In this document: positions 8,722-15,504 of the stretch, one piece after another
How the letters are laid out: every line of letters begins with the position of its first letter
Numbering within the stretch: the stretch's first letter is position 1
Assembly: GCF_005768555.2 (NCBI RefSeq)
Contig: NZ_VCHX02000352.1
Span: 83,856-147,855, forward strand
Direction of reading: 5' to 3'
Length of the DNA stretch: 64,000 nt
Source of the DNA: Streptomyces sporangiiformans
GTDB taxonomy: Bacteria; Actinomycetota; Actinomycetes; Streptomycetales; Streptomycetaceae
The notes under the pieces: model-generated
What the model was told of the DNA's origin: nothing
What the model saw: only the letters and a program-made list of their open reading frames with translations
Databases searched by the model: none
Translations under genes and position numbers: made by a program

Positions 8722-8808
8722 CTGTCGCGGGCGGACGCCCCGACGCGACCGGTGTTACGCGTGGGAAACCTTGACGGGCGCTGTGGCGGGTGCCACGATT
8801 CCGGGCGG

Positions 8809-8832
8809 CGCGATGTTTACGTAAACATCGCG
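8809..8832. promoter_or_regulatory. 24-bp perfect palindrome, LacI-type operator candidate
   Basis: A perfect palindrome centred between 8820 and 8821, with half site CGCGATGTTTAC. The odd-one-out AT-rich half sites around a central CG are typical of operators for LacI-family regulators of sugar and polysaccharide genes. It lies 28 bp before a 25-codon ORF and about 290 bp before the GH5 gene. No lacI gene is present in the window, so the regulator would act in trans. Confidence 0.7.
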
Positions 8833-8859
8833 GTTGGTGGAGCAGGCAGGAGCGGAACG

Positions 8860-8937
8860 ATGTGGCAGTTCGAGGGCACAAGCTCGTCCGCCGTCCGGGC
8901 CGACGCCACCATGAACATCGCCTTACGCCTTCCTTGA
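8860..8937 (+). CDS. Possible 25-codon leader ORF before the cellulase
   Basis: A short frame starting at ATG 8860 with an AGGAG site seven bases upstream and a TGA at 8935. The predicted peptide is MWQFEGTSSSAVRADATMNI followed by five more residues. It sits between the 24-bp palindrome and a small hairpin that overlaps its stop codon. It matches no family I know. It could be a leader peptide, a regulatory small protein or the first codons left from a deleted gene. The frame stays open upstream to 8719, through the palindrome, but the ribosome site supports the later start. Confidence 0.35.
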   Translation: MWQFEGTSSSAVRADATMNIALRLP

Positions 8938-8948
8938 GTACCTCAAGG
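8932..8948. terminator. Small perfect hairpin after the short ORF
   Basis: A 7-bp stem (CCTTGAG / CTCAAGG) with a TAC loop overlaps the stop codon of the 25-codon ORF. It may be an attenuator-type terminator or a protein-binding palindrome. Confidence 0.4.
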
Positions 8949-9122
8949 TCGACGCCGCCGTGCGGCCACACGTCGACGGTGGTGCCCTCCCCGCCACCAC
9001 CGCGCAACTGCCCGGCTTCCGGGCATCCCTCCGGCCCGGCACATGTTCCGACGGCCGCTCGGCCACGCGCAGGCTCCGCCATGCGCTGAGTCGCCGTCTC
9101 CCTCCCGTGAAAGGGCAAGCTG

Positions 9123-10196
9123 ATGCGCAAAGTCCCCGCCGGCACCCGCCTCACCCCCCGGCTGCGCGCCGCCCTCGTGGCGATCGCGATAGCCGCGACC
9201 AGCGGCACAGCCATCGCCGGCAGCCCCGCCTCCGCCGCGAGCGACGACACGACCCGACTCAGCAGAGACACGACCCAGTTCAAGGGCGTGAACTGGGCCG
9301 ACCCACGCGACAACTTCGCCGACGACCCCGTCGTGCTGTCCGGTCTGTCGACCTCCGACAGTTACGCCCAGACCTATGCCAAGGCGAGTCGGGTGATCTC
9401 GGCGTTCCGTGCGAACCTCGGTGCCAACACCGTCCGGCTGCCCATCAACCCGTACACCGTCAACGGCTCCTACTGGAAGTCCTACCGCGGGGTCATCGAC
9501 GCGGCGTCGGACAAGGGCTTCAAGGTCATCCTCTCCTACTGGGAGGGCACGGGCGTCCGCAAGGACGGCTTCATCGACGACACCGCCACCTACTGGCCCA
9601 TGTGGAACACCGTGGTCAAGGCGTACAAGGCCGACGAGCGGGTCTACTTCGAGCCGATGAACGAGCCCCACGGCTACACCGACACCGAGTGGGCCGACAT
9701 CGCCGCGAAGTGGCTGGGCACCTACCCGTCGGTCCCGCGCAACCGGGTGTTCGTCAGCGGCGCCGGCTACAACGACCACGTCACCTCCGTCTGCGCCGAC
9801 CCGCGTCTGAAGGGCACCTACCTGTCGCTGCACCACTACGGGTTCTGGAAGGAGTACGCCACCTACGACCAGTGGGTGGCCGACCTCAAGGAGCGCATCG
9901 GTGACTGCGCCAACCGGACCGTCGCCGACGAGTTCGGCGCCCATATGACCACCGGTTTCGACTACAACAAGCCGGCTGCCTCCAACAACTTCATCAACTT
10001 CATGCAGGCCGTCACCGACACCTTCCGCGAGCTCAAGATGGGGTCCGTCTACTGGCCCGGCCTGCGCACCGGCGACACCTACTCGCTGCAGACCCTGATC
10101 GGCGACCCCGCCCGGCCCTGGCTGGCCACCACCAACCAGTCCGGCGCCGACCGGCTCGCCTGGGGTTGGGGACGAGGCAAGCCCGTTCAGCCCTGA
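9123..10196 (+). CDS. Secreted GH5-type cellulase/glycoside hydrolase
   Basis: A 357-residue exported glycoside hydrolase of clan GH-A, family 5-like. An N-terminal Sec signal (about residues 1-38, ending near ASAAS) leads to a TIM-barrel domain. The two catalytic glutamates are visible: acid/base Glu181 in YFEPMNEPHG and nucleophile Glu270 in TVADEFGA. Other family positions include VRLPINP near residue 115 and HHYGFW near residue 240. There is no carbohydrate-binding module. It should hydrolyse a beta-1,4-glucan or related plant polysaccharide outside the cell; the exact substrate cannot be read from the sequence. A GAAAGG site precedes ATG 9123. It is probably controlled through the 24-bp palindrome upstream. 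The nearby expansin gene would complement it. Confidence 0.9.
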   Translation: MRKVPAGTRLTPRLRAALVAIAIAATSGTAIAGSPASAASDDTTRLSRDTTQFKGVNWADPRDNFADDPVVLSGLSTSDSYAQTYAKASRVISAFRANLGANTVRLPINPYTVNGSYWKSYRGVIDAASDKGFKVILSYWEGTGVRKDGFIDDTATYWPMWNTVVKAYKADERVYFEPMNEPHGYTDTEWADIAAKWLGTYPSVPRNRVFVSGAGYNDHVTSVCADPRLKGTYLSLHHYGFWKEYATYDQWVADLKERIGDCANRTVADEFGAHMTTGFDYNKPAASNNFINFMQAVTDTFRELKMGSVYWPGLRTGDTYSLQTLIGDPARPWLATTNQSGADRLAWGWGRGKPVQP

Positions 10197-10250
10197 CCCG
10201 TACGGGGCACCAGTGACGCACTGGCGCCCGGTCCGGTGCCGCTGTGCCCC

Positions 10251-10600
10251 TCAGTCGCTTGGCCCTGTCCTCATTGAGGACAGGGCCAAGGTCCTGTCCG
10301 ACCCTGATCCGTCGGTCCGGGTGATCCGGCCGTCCTCGACCGCGAGGCCCGCAACCGAGTCCAGCCCGCCATCGAACTCGAACCGCACGGCCGCGCCCCG
10401 ATGAGCCACATCGGCTTCACCTCGAATCCGCCGTACGCCCTGGCGAACGCACTCAGGAGCGGCCACCCGGTCCGCGCCCTCGATCGGCCGCCTGGCCACG
10501 GGGACGACACCGCCACCGTCGGACACACCGCCCGCTCGGTGGGGCCCAGGGTCTCCAGCACGGTCAGCATCGCGAACGAGACGCGTCGGCCATGGTCATG
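10251..10600 (-). pseudogene. Decayed SigJ-type ECF sigma factor
   Basis: Read on the minus strand, the start resembles sigma region 4 of SigJ-like ECF factors (AMLTVLETLGPTERAV). It is followed, one frame over, by the C-terminal SnoaL-like part: SDGGGVVPVARRPIEGADRVA, then VRFEFDGGLDSVAGLAVEDG and RTLALSS. The helix-turn-helix half of region 4 and the linker, about 100 residues in intact members, are missing between these blocks, and the amino-terminal region 2 is absent. The remaining pieces are in order but not in one frame. This is a relic, not a gene. It fills most of the gap between the cellulase and the exporter. Confidence 0.65.
10258..10290 (+). terminator. Hairpin downstream of the cellulase gene
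   Basis: A perfect 15-bp stem (CTTGGCCCTGTCCTC) with an ATT loop starts 62 bp after the GH5 stop. It is a good terminator candidate for that gene, and it overlaps the end of the sigma-factor relic. Confidence 0.75.
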
Positions 10601-10772
10601 CGCGCGACACCACGCCGCTCGGCTGCGCCTGGGGCGCCTGCGGCGCCGGGCCGCACGCTGCCGAAAACCCCTGAGCCTCGATGCCGAGAGCGACGTTCGT
10701 ACGCGCCATCTGGTTCGCGGTGACGGTCGGCGGCGTCCGCGACATCACCTTGGCGGCGGAGCTTCGGGATAT

Positions 10773-10801
10773 TTGCACACTGGTGGGCAATAAATTAGTC
10801 T
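10773..10801 (+). promoter_or_regulatory. Vegetative promoter of the MFS exporter
   Basis: TTGCAC (10773-10778) and TAGTCT (10796-10801) are separated by 17 bp, close to the consensus for the main sigma factor. Transcription would start near 10808, about 40 bp before the exporter start codon. The promoter overlaps a 27-bp direct repeat. Confidence 0.65.
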
Positions 10802-10827
10802 GCACGTCGATGGGCAATTAACTCGTC
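10774..10827. repeat. Two tandem 27-bp operator-like repeats
   Basis: Copies at 10774-10800 and 10801-10827 agree at 20 of 27 positions; both begin TGCAC, share TGGGCAAT and end GTC. They cover the promoter -10 region and the expected transcription start, a classic place for repressor binding. The TetR gene at 12562 is the obvious candidate binder. Confidence 0.65.
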
Positions 10828-10850
10828 CCTCGTTTCTCCTAGGAGCCCCG

Positions 10851-12479
10851 ATGCCCTTCCTCGCCACCACCCCCGTCGAGAAGATGACCGGTCCGTACTC
10901 ACGGCGTTGGTGGGCCCTGCTCGTGCTCTGCCTGAGCCTGCTGATCGTGGTCATGGCGAACACGTCCCTGATCGTGGCCGCGCCGGACATGACCGCGGAC
11001 CTCGGCCTGAGCAGCAGTGACCTGCAGTGGGTCATCGACGGCTACACCGTCCCGTACGCCGCGCTGATGCTGGTGCTGGGCTCGATCGGCGACAAATACA
11101 GCCGTCGCGGCGCGCTGGTCACGGGCCTGGTGATCTTCGCCGGCGGTTCGGTGATGGGCAGCCTGGTCGATGGGACCGAGCTGGTCATAGCGGCCCGGGC
11201 GATCATGGGCGTCGGAGCCGCCGTCGTCATGCCGGCCACCCTGTCCCTACTGGTCGCGATCTTCCCGAAGCGCGAGCGGGCCCGTGCCATCACGGCCTGG
11301 ACCGCCACCTCCGGCCTCGCCATCGCCGTCGGCCCCCTGGTCGCCGGATGGCTCCTGGAGGACCACGCCTGGGGCTCCACCTTCCTGATCAACGTCCCCA
11401 TCGCGGTCGTCGCCGTCGTCGGCGCGCTGGCCCTGGTGCCGCCGTCGAAGGCGCAGGGCATGGGCCGGATCGACTACGTCGGCGGGCTGCTCTCGATCGT
11501 CTCCGTAGGCTCCCTGGTCTACGCGACCATCGAGGGCCCGCACTTCGGCTGGGGTGCCGGCCCGGTCGCCGCCGCCGTGGTCGCGGGCGTGGGCCTGCTG
11601 GCCTTCGTGGCCTGGGAGCTGCGGCACCCGCACCCCATGCTGAACGTGCGCAAGTTCAGGCTGCGCCCCTTCAGCGGCGCCATGCTCGCGGTGCTGTTCT
11701 TCTTCTTCGGTACGTTCGGAGCGATCTACTACTCCACCCAGTTCCTGCAGTTCGTCCTCGGCTACAACGCGCTGGAGACCGGCGTACGCCTGCTGCCGCT
11801 GGCCGGGGCCGTCTTCGTCGGCGCCGCGGTGACCGGGCGCCTGACCCCGAAGCTGGGCATGAAGGCGATGGTGACGGCCGGCATGGCGATCGGCACCGTG
11901 GGCGTCTTCCTGCTCGTACAGGTCGACAAGGGTTCGACGTATGCCGACTTCCTGGCGCCGATGATGCTGCTGGGCCTCGCGATCGGTCTGAGCGTCTCCC
12001 CGGCCACGGACACCATCATGGCCTCCTTCCCCGAGTCGGAGCTGGGGGTCGGCGGCGGTGCCAACGACACCGCGCTGGAGCTCGGCGGCTCCCTCGGCAT
12101 CGCGGTACTCGGCTCGCTCCTCGGCACGGCCTACCGCGACGAACTGACCGACCTGGTCGGCAACCGGCTGCCTGCCACGGCCATGGAGACGGCCAAGGAC
12201 TCGGTGGGCGGCGGCCTCGCGGTCGCCGAGCAGATCGCGAAGACCCCCTCGGCGGGGCCCCAGCAGGCCCAGGCCGTCGTGGACGCCGTCCACGAAGCCT
12301 TCGCTCACGGTGTCGCCCAGACCAGCCTCGTCGGCGGGATCATCATGGCCGCCGGCACACTGATCGTCCTCGCCGTCCTGCCCCACCGCGGGGACGCCGG
12401 CAAGCACCGGCCGGAGGAAACGGCGGCAGCGGAAGCGGCAGCGGAAGCGGGCCGCGACCGGGAGTACGCGTCCAGCTGA
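10851..12479 (+). CDS. MFS drug exporter, DHA2 family (14 TM helices)
   Basis: A 542-residue integral membrane protein with about 14 hydrophobic segments, the DHA2 (EmrB/QacA) layout of proton-driven multidrug exporters. Motif A is present in the loop after helix 2 (GSIGDKYSRRGAL), together with the DHA2 motif WVIDGYTVPYAALM in helix 2 and antiporter-type motif C residues in helix 5 (SGLAIAVGPLVAGWL). The C-terminus ends in an Ala/Glu-rich cytoplasmic tail. An AGGAG site eight bases upstream supports ATG 10851. It has its own promoter with tandem operator-like repeats and is convergent with a TetR gene 82 bp away, the usual pairing for inducible drug efflux. Substrate unknown. Confidence 0.93.
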   Translation: MPFLATTPVEKMTGPYSRRWWALLVLCLSLLIVVMANTSLIVAAPDMTADLGLSSSDLQWVIDGYTVPYAALMLVLGSIGDKYSRRGALVTGLVIFAGGSVMGSLVDGTELVIAARAIMGVGAAVVMPATLSLLVAIFPKRERARAITAWTATSGLAIAVGPLVAGWLLEDHAWGSTFLINVPIAVVAVVGALALVPPSKAQGMGRIDYVGGLLSIVSVGSLVYATIEGPHFGWGAGPVAAAVVAGVGLLAFVAWELRHPHPMLNVRKFRLRPFSGAMLAVLFFFFGTFGAIYYSTQFLQFVLGYNALETGVRLLPLAGAVFVGAAVTGRLTPKLGMKAMVTAGMAIGTVGVFLLVQVDKGSTYADFLAPMMLLGLAIGLSVSPATDTIMASFPESELGVGGGANDTALELGGSLGIAVLGSLLGTAYRDELTDLVGNRLPATAMETAKDSVGGGLAVAEQIAKTPSAGPQQAQAVVDAVHEAFAHGVAQTSLVGGIIMAAGTLIVLAVLPHRGDAGKHRPEETAAAEAAAEAGRDREYASS

Positions 12480-12561
12480 CCAAGACCCAGTTCTACGAGA
12501 GCAAGCAGACCGCGTCCCGGAAACGGGAACAGGAACGGGAACGCCACCGGGACGCCCGCCC

Positions 12562-13209
12562 TTACGAACCGCTCGCGACCTCACCGACCACGGCACGCGC
12601 CCGCTCCTCCGGCACACCGGCCGCGACGAGCGCGACGACGGCGGCCCGGGTCCCGTCGTCCTCCAGGGCGCCGATGTTGACCGACTCCAACAGAGCGAGC
12701 AGCATCCCTTCCAGACCGGCGCTGAGCGCGGCGGGCGGCAGAAGGGTATGGAAGACGCCGTCCCGCTGCCCCCGCTCCAGGATGGCCGTGACCTCGTCGC
12801 GGGCCGGCGCCAGGATCTCGGCCACACGTTCCGCGCCCAGGTCGCGCCGGGCCAGCGACAGGAGCATCCGGTAGCGGTCGCCGACGGGCCACATGGCGAC
12901 CACGAAGTGCGCGAGCGCCCGCTCGGCGGACTCCGGCGCCAGCTCCGGCTCCGGCTCCGTGGGCTTCGCGCCGGCCTCCATCGCGCTCCGGAGGGTGTCG
13001 GAGGCCTCCTCGGCGAGAGCCTCCAGCAACGCCGCGCGTCCGGGGAAGTGCCCGAAAAGGGTGCGCCGTACGACACCGGCGGCCCGCGCCAGCTCCTCCA
13101 GGGTGATGTCGGGATTCCGCCCGAGCTCCAGGCGGGCCGTGGCCAGGATGCGCGCCCGGTTGGACCGCGAATTGCGACGCAACGGCTCGCGGGCCACGGG
13201 CTTGGGCAC
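12562..13209 (-). CDS. TetR family regulator, likely repressor of the MFS exporter
   Basis: A 215-residue TetR/AcrR-type protein. The N-terminal DNA-binding region contains RARILATARLELGRNPDITL and the recognition segment LARAAGVVRRTLFGHFPGRAALLEAL. The C-terminal part is all-helical and would bind a small ligand. It starts with GTG 13209. It is convergent with the exporter, so it cannot share its promoter; control would occur through the 27-bp repeats in front of the exporter. The C-terminal Pro/Glu stretch EPEPELAPE is a short linker. Family assignment is firm, the target is inferred. Confidence 0.9.
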   Translation of the reverse strand: MPKPVAREPLRRNSRSNRARILATARLELGRNPDITLEELARAAGVVRRTLFGHFPGRAALLEALAEEASDTLRSAMEAGAKPTEPEPELAPESAERALAHFVVAMWPVGDRYRMLLSLARRDLGAERVAEILAPARDEVTAILERGQRDGVFHTLLPPAALSAGLEGMLLALLESVNIGALEDDGTRAAVVALVAAGVPEERARAVVGEVASGS

Positions 13210-13316
13210 GGAAACAACCTCGGTGGATCAGTGCGGAGAACGACGGAGCAGGACGGACGGCTCCATTTTGACACGGAGGACCTGGTCCACCACCGGGCCC
13301 GCGCGCTGACCTCGCG

Positions 13317-14258
13317 TCAGTGTGCGGCGAACTGGACACCGGTCCGCTGTACGACGTTCGGCCGCAGTGCGATCCCGTCGAGTGTCAGTCGTTCTCCGTA
13401 GATGTCGGTGATCCTGATCCCGCCGCCACACCCGCTGCCCTGTTCGGAGAGGAAGTAGTTGTATTCGGTACGGGGCAGCCGGGTCCAGCCACTGCCGGTG
13501 CGCACCTCCAGCCGCGCCATCGGATTCCGGTGGTCCAGCACCTGGATGCCGCACCACCAGCGGCTGGACCCGGTCTTGTACCGGATCGAGACCGTGTCGG
13601 ACGTACCGGGGCTCAGCAGGCTCCACGTGATCGGTATCCGGCCGCGCGACGGGGCGGCGAGCTTGGCGAAGGCCTGTGCGCTGAGGTCGAGTTGGCCGGG
13701 TGCGCAGGGCAGTGGGCATTCGTTGGTGATCCGGACCGTGACGGAGGCTCCGCCCGCCGCACGGACGAGCACGTACGCCCCGCACGCCTTGGACGTCTCG
13801 TAGTCGGTGTGGTTCATCGCCGCGATCATGAGGTCGTCGCTCGGACCGTACGAACAGGCGCCGTCGCCGGTCCCTGCGTCGTAGACGGTGGCGACTCCTC
13901 GGTAGGTGACCTCGGGCCGAATCCGTCCCGCCAACGGCGCCCCGGCGGAAGTCTTCTGCGGAGTGCTTGTGGCCGACGGCCGCGCCGCCGAGGTGGTCCC
14001 AGCGGCCGTCGGGGTCGCACCAGCCGTCCGGGACGGGGTCGGGGACGCCGCGGACGGCTTCTTCCGCGCCGACGCCGTGGGTGACACGGTCACCTTGCCG
14101 CCGGCGACGGGCGTGGCCGCCCCATGCCCGTCATCGGCCTCGCGGTCGGAGTGGAAAGCCATGACCAGGGAGGCGACGAGCGCGACAGCTCCCAAGGCGG
14201 CGGAGACGACAACGGTGTGCCGCTTGCGGGGCGGGCGGCGGTGAGACGGGGACGCCAC
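13317..14258 (-). CDS. Membrane-anchored bacterial expansin (EXLX1-like)
   Basis: A 313-residue exported protein. Residues 14-35 form one membrane helix without a clear cleavage site, then a Ser/Thr/Ala/Pro linker (about 45-108), a six-stranded DPBB domain (about 118-210) and a CBM63-like domain. It matches Bacillus EXLX1 over both domains. The flat cellulose-binding surface is kept: Trp234 and Trp235 in SSRWWCGIQV and Tyr266. In the first domain the Asp equivalent to EXLX1 Asp82 is present (Asp191, LDLS), but the position of essential Asp71 is Asn179 (ITNECPLPC). Expansins loosen cellulose networks without hydrolysis. With the nearby GH5 cellulase it suggests plant-wall colonisation. The anchor suggests it remains at the cell surface. 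Confidence 0.88.
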   Translation of the reverse strand: MASPSHRRPPRKRHTVVVSAALGAVALVASLVMAFHSDREADDGHGAATPVAGGKVTVSPTASARKKPSAASPTPSRTAGATPTAAGTTSAARPSATSTPQKTSAGAPLAGRIRPEVTYRGVATVYDAGTGDGACSYGPSDDLMIAAMNHTDYETSKACGAYVLVRAAGGASVTVRITNECPLPCAPGQLDLSAQAFAKLAAPSRGRIPITWSLLSPGTSDTVSIRYKTGSSRWWCGIQVLDHRNPMARLEVRTGSGWTRLPRTEYNYFLSEQGSGCGGGIRITDIYGERLTLDGIALRPNVVQRTGVQFAAH

Positions 14259-14397
14259 GGTATGAGGTCCTTACGTGGTTCGGGAGAACACTTGTTTCGT
14301 GTGAGGCTCCGGTGACAGGAGCTTCCGATCCACAGTCGTCGCCGGGTCCGGGAAGGTTGCCGCGAAGGGCGACCATTTCCGTGGGAAGAATGCCGAC

Positions 14398-15237
14398 GTG
14401 ACGGAAAAACAACGCAACAGCCGCTTCGACGACATGGCCCTGTACGACCTCCAGCACGTCCGGAACGCCCTGGTCCCCCTGCTGAGCCGCCCCGGTCCCC
14501 TCACGCCGGCCGATCTCGAACCGTACGACCAGCTGCACTACCTCGGCCACCAGGCCCTCGACAACGCCGTGACGCAACTGGGCGTCATCCCCGGCGCGGA
14601 GGTCGTGGACATCGGCGCCGGGCTCGGCGGCCCGGCCCGCTATCTCGCCGAGCGGTACGAGTGCCACCTCACGGCGGTCGAACTGCAGCCGGAGCTCCAC
14701 GAGTTGAGCGAGGAACTCACCTCCCTGTGCGGGCTGCCGGAGCGGGTCCGGGCCATCCAGGCCGACGTCCTGACCCTGGGCGGCGCGGGCTGGTCGCAGC
14801 GGTACGACCACCTGCTCTCGCTCCTGGCGATCCTGCACATTCCGCGACGCGACGAGCTCTTCGGCGTCTGCCGAGAGCTCCTCCGCCCCGGCGGCACTTT
14901 CTACATCGAGGACTTCTACGCCCGTCGCCCCCTCACCGACGAGGAGCAGACCGATCTCGCCGGTCTCGTCGCCTGCCCCTACCTCCCGGACGAGGCCCAC
15001 TACCGCGAGGACCTCGCGCGGGCGGGCTTCACGGACGTGACATGGACGGACGCCACCGACCTGTGGCTGCCCTGGGTACGCGATCGGGCCGAGACCTTCC
15101 GGCACGGATATCAGGAGCGGGTACGGCTGCACGGTGAGCCACTCGCCGGGCGGCTGATGCGGTTCTACGGCGCGGTCAGCGCACTGTTCACGGGCGGCGG
15201 CGTCGGGGGCGTGCGGCTCACGGGTCGGCGGGGCTGA
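14398..15237 (+). CDS. SAM-dependent class I methyltransferase
   Basis: A 279-residue Rossmann-fold methyltransferase. The SAM-binding motif I is VVDIGAGLGGPARYLAERY near residues 70-88, followed by motif post-I LTAVELQP, motif II LLSLLAILHIPR and motif III LLRPGGTFYIEDFY. The amino end, with YDQLHYLGHQALDNAV, resembles small-molecule methyltransferases that act on sterol-, amine- or quinone-like acceptors. The substrate cannot be told. The start is GTG 14398, 10 bases after a GGGAAG site; an ATG eight bases upstream is out of frame. It is divergent from the expansin gene and stands alone before a 267-bp gap. Confidence 0.85.
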   Translation: MTEKQRNSRFDDMALYDLQHVRNALVPLLSRPGPLTPADLEPYDQLHYLGHQALDNAVTQLGVIPGAEVVDIGAGLGGPARYLAERYECHLTAVELQPELHELSEELTSLCGLPERVRAIQADVLTLGGAGWSQRYDHLLSLLAILHIPRRDELFGVCRELLRPGGTFYIEDFYARRPLTDEEQTDLAGLVACPYLPDEAHYREDLARAGFTDVTWTDATDLWLPWVRDRAETFRHGYQERVRLHGEPLAGRLMRFYGAVSALFTGGGVGGVRLTGRRG

Positions 15238-15312
15238 GAGGCGACGGCGTGCGTCGAGGATCCGCGGTACGGCATCGGCCATGCCGCGCTCGCCACCGGG
15301 GCAGCGATCTGC

Positions 15313-15336
15313 ATGCGTATGCGTATGCGTATGCGG
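15313..15336. repeat. Hexanucleotide microsatellite
   Basis: Three ATGCGT units followed by one ATGCGG, in the gap between the methyltransferase and the protein kinase. An imperfect inverted repeat (ACCGT-4 nt-ACGGT) follows about 45 bp further on and could be a regulator site for the kinase gene. Confidence 0.6.
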
Positions 15337-15504
15337 AGTACGACATGCCGGATTAACCGTGACGACCCGATAGACCGTCCAGACGGTATCTACCTGAAAC
15401 GTCAAGTAATGGCCATAGGTTGCTCGGTTGCGTACCCCAACTGTCCCTCCAGCACCTAGTCTCCCCACAAGTCCATCCGACGAGGAACAGGCGAGCTGAG
15501 GGCC

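Noticed and set aside
8719..8937. 72-codon frame through the palindrome
   Set aside because: No ribosome site at its start and it would translate the operator; only the last 25 codons have start signals.
11247..13274. 675-codon minus-strand frame across the exporter and TetR genes
   Set aside because: It runs through two real genes in other frames; composition is that of a shadow frame.
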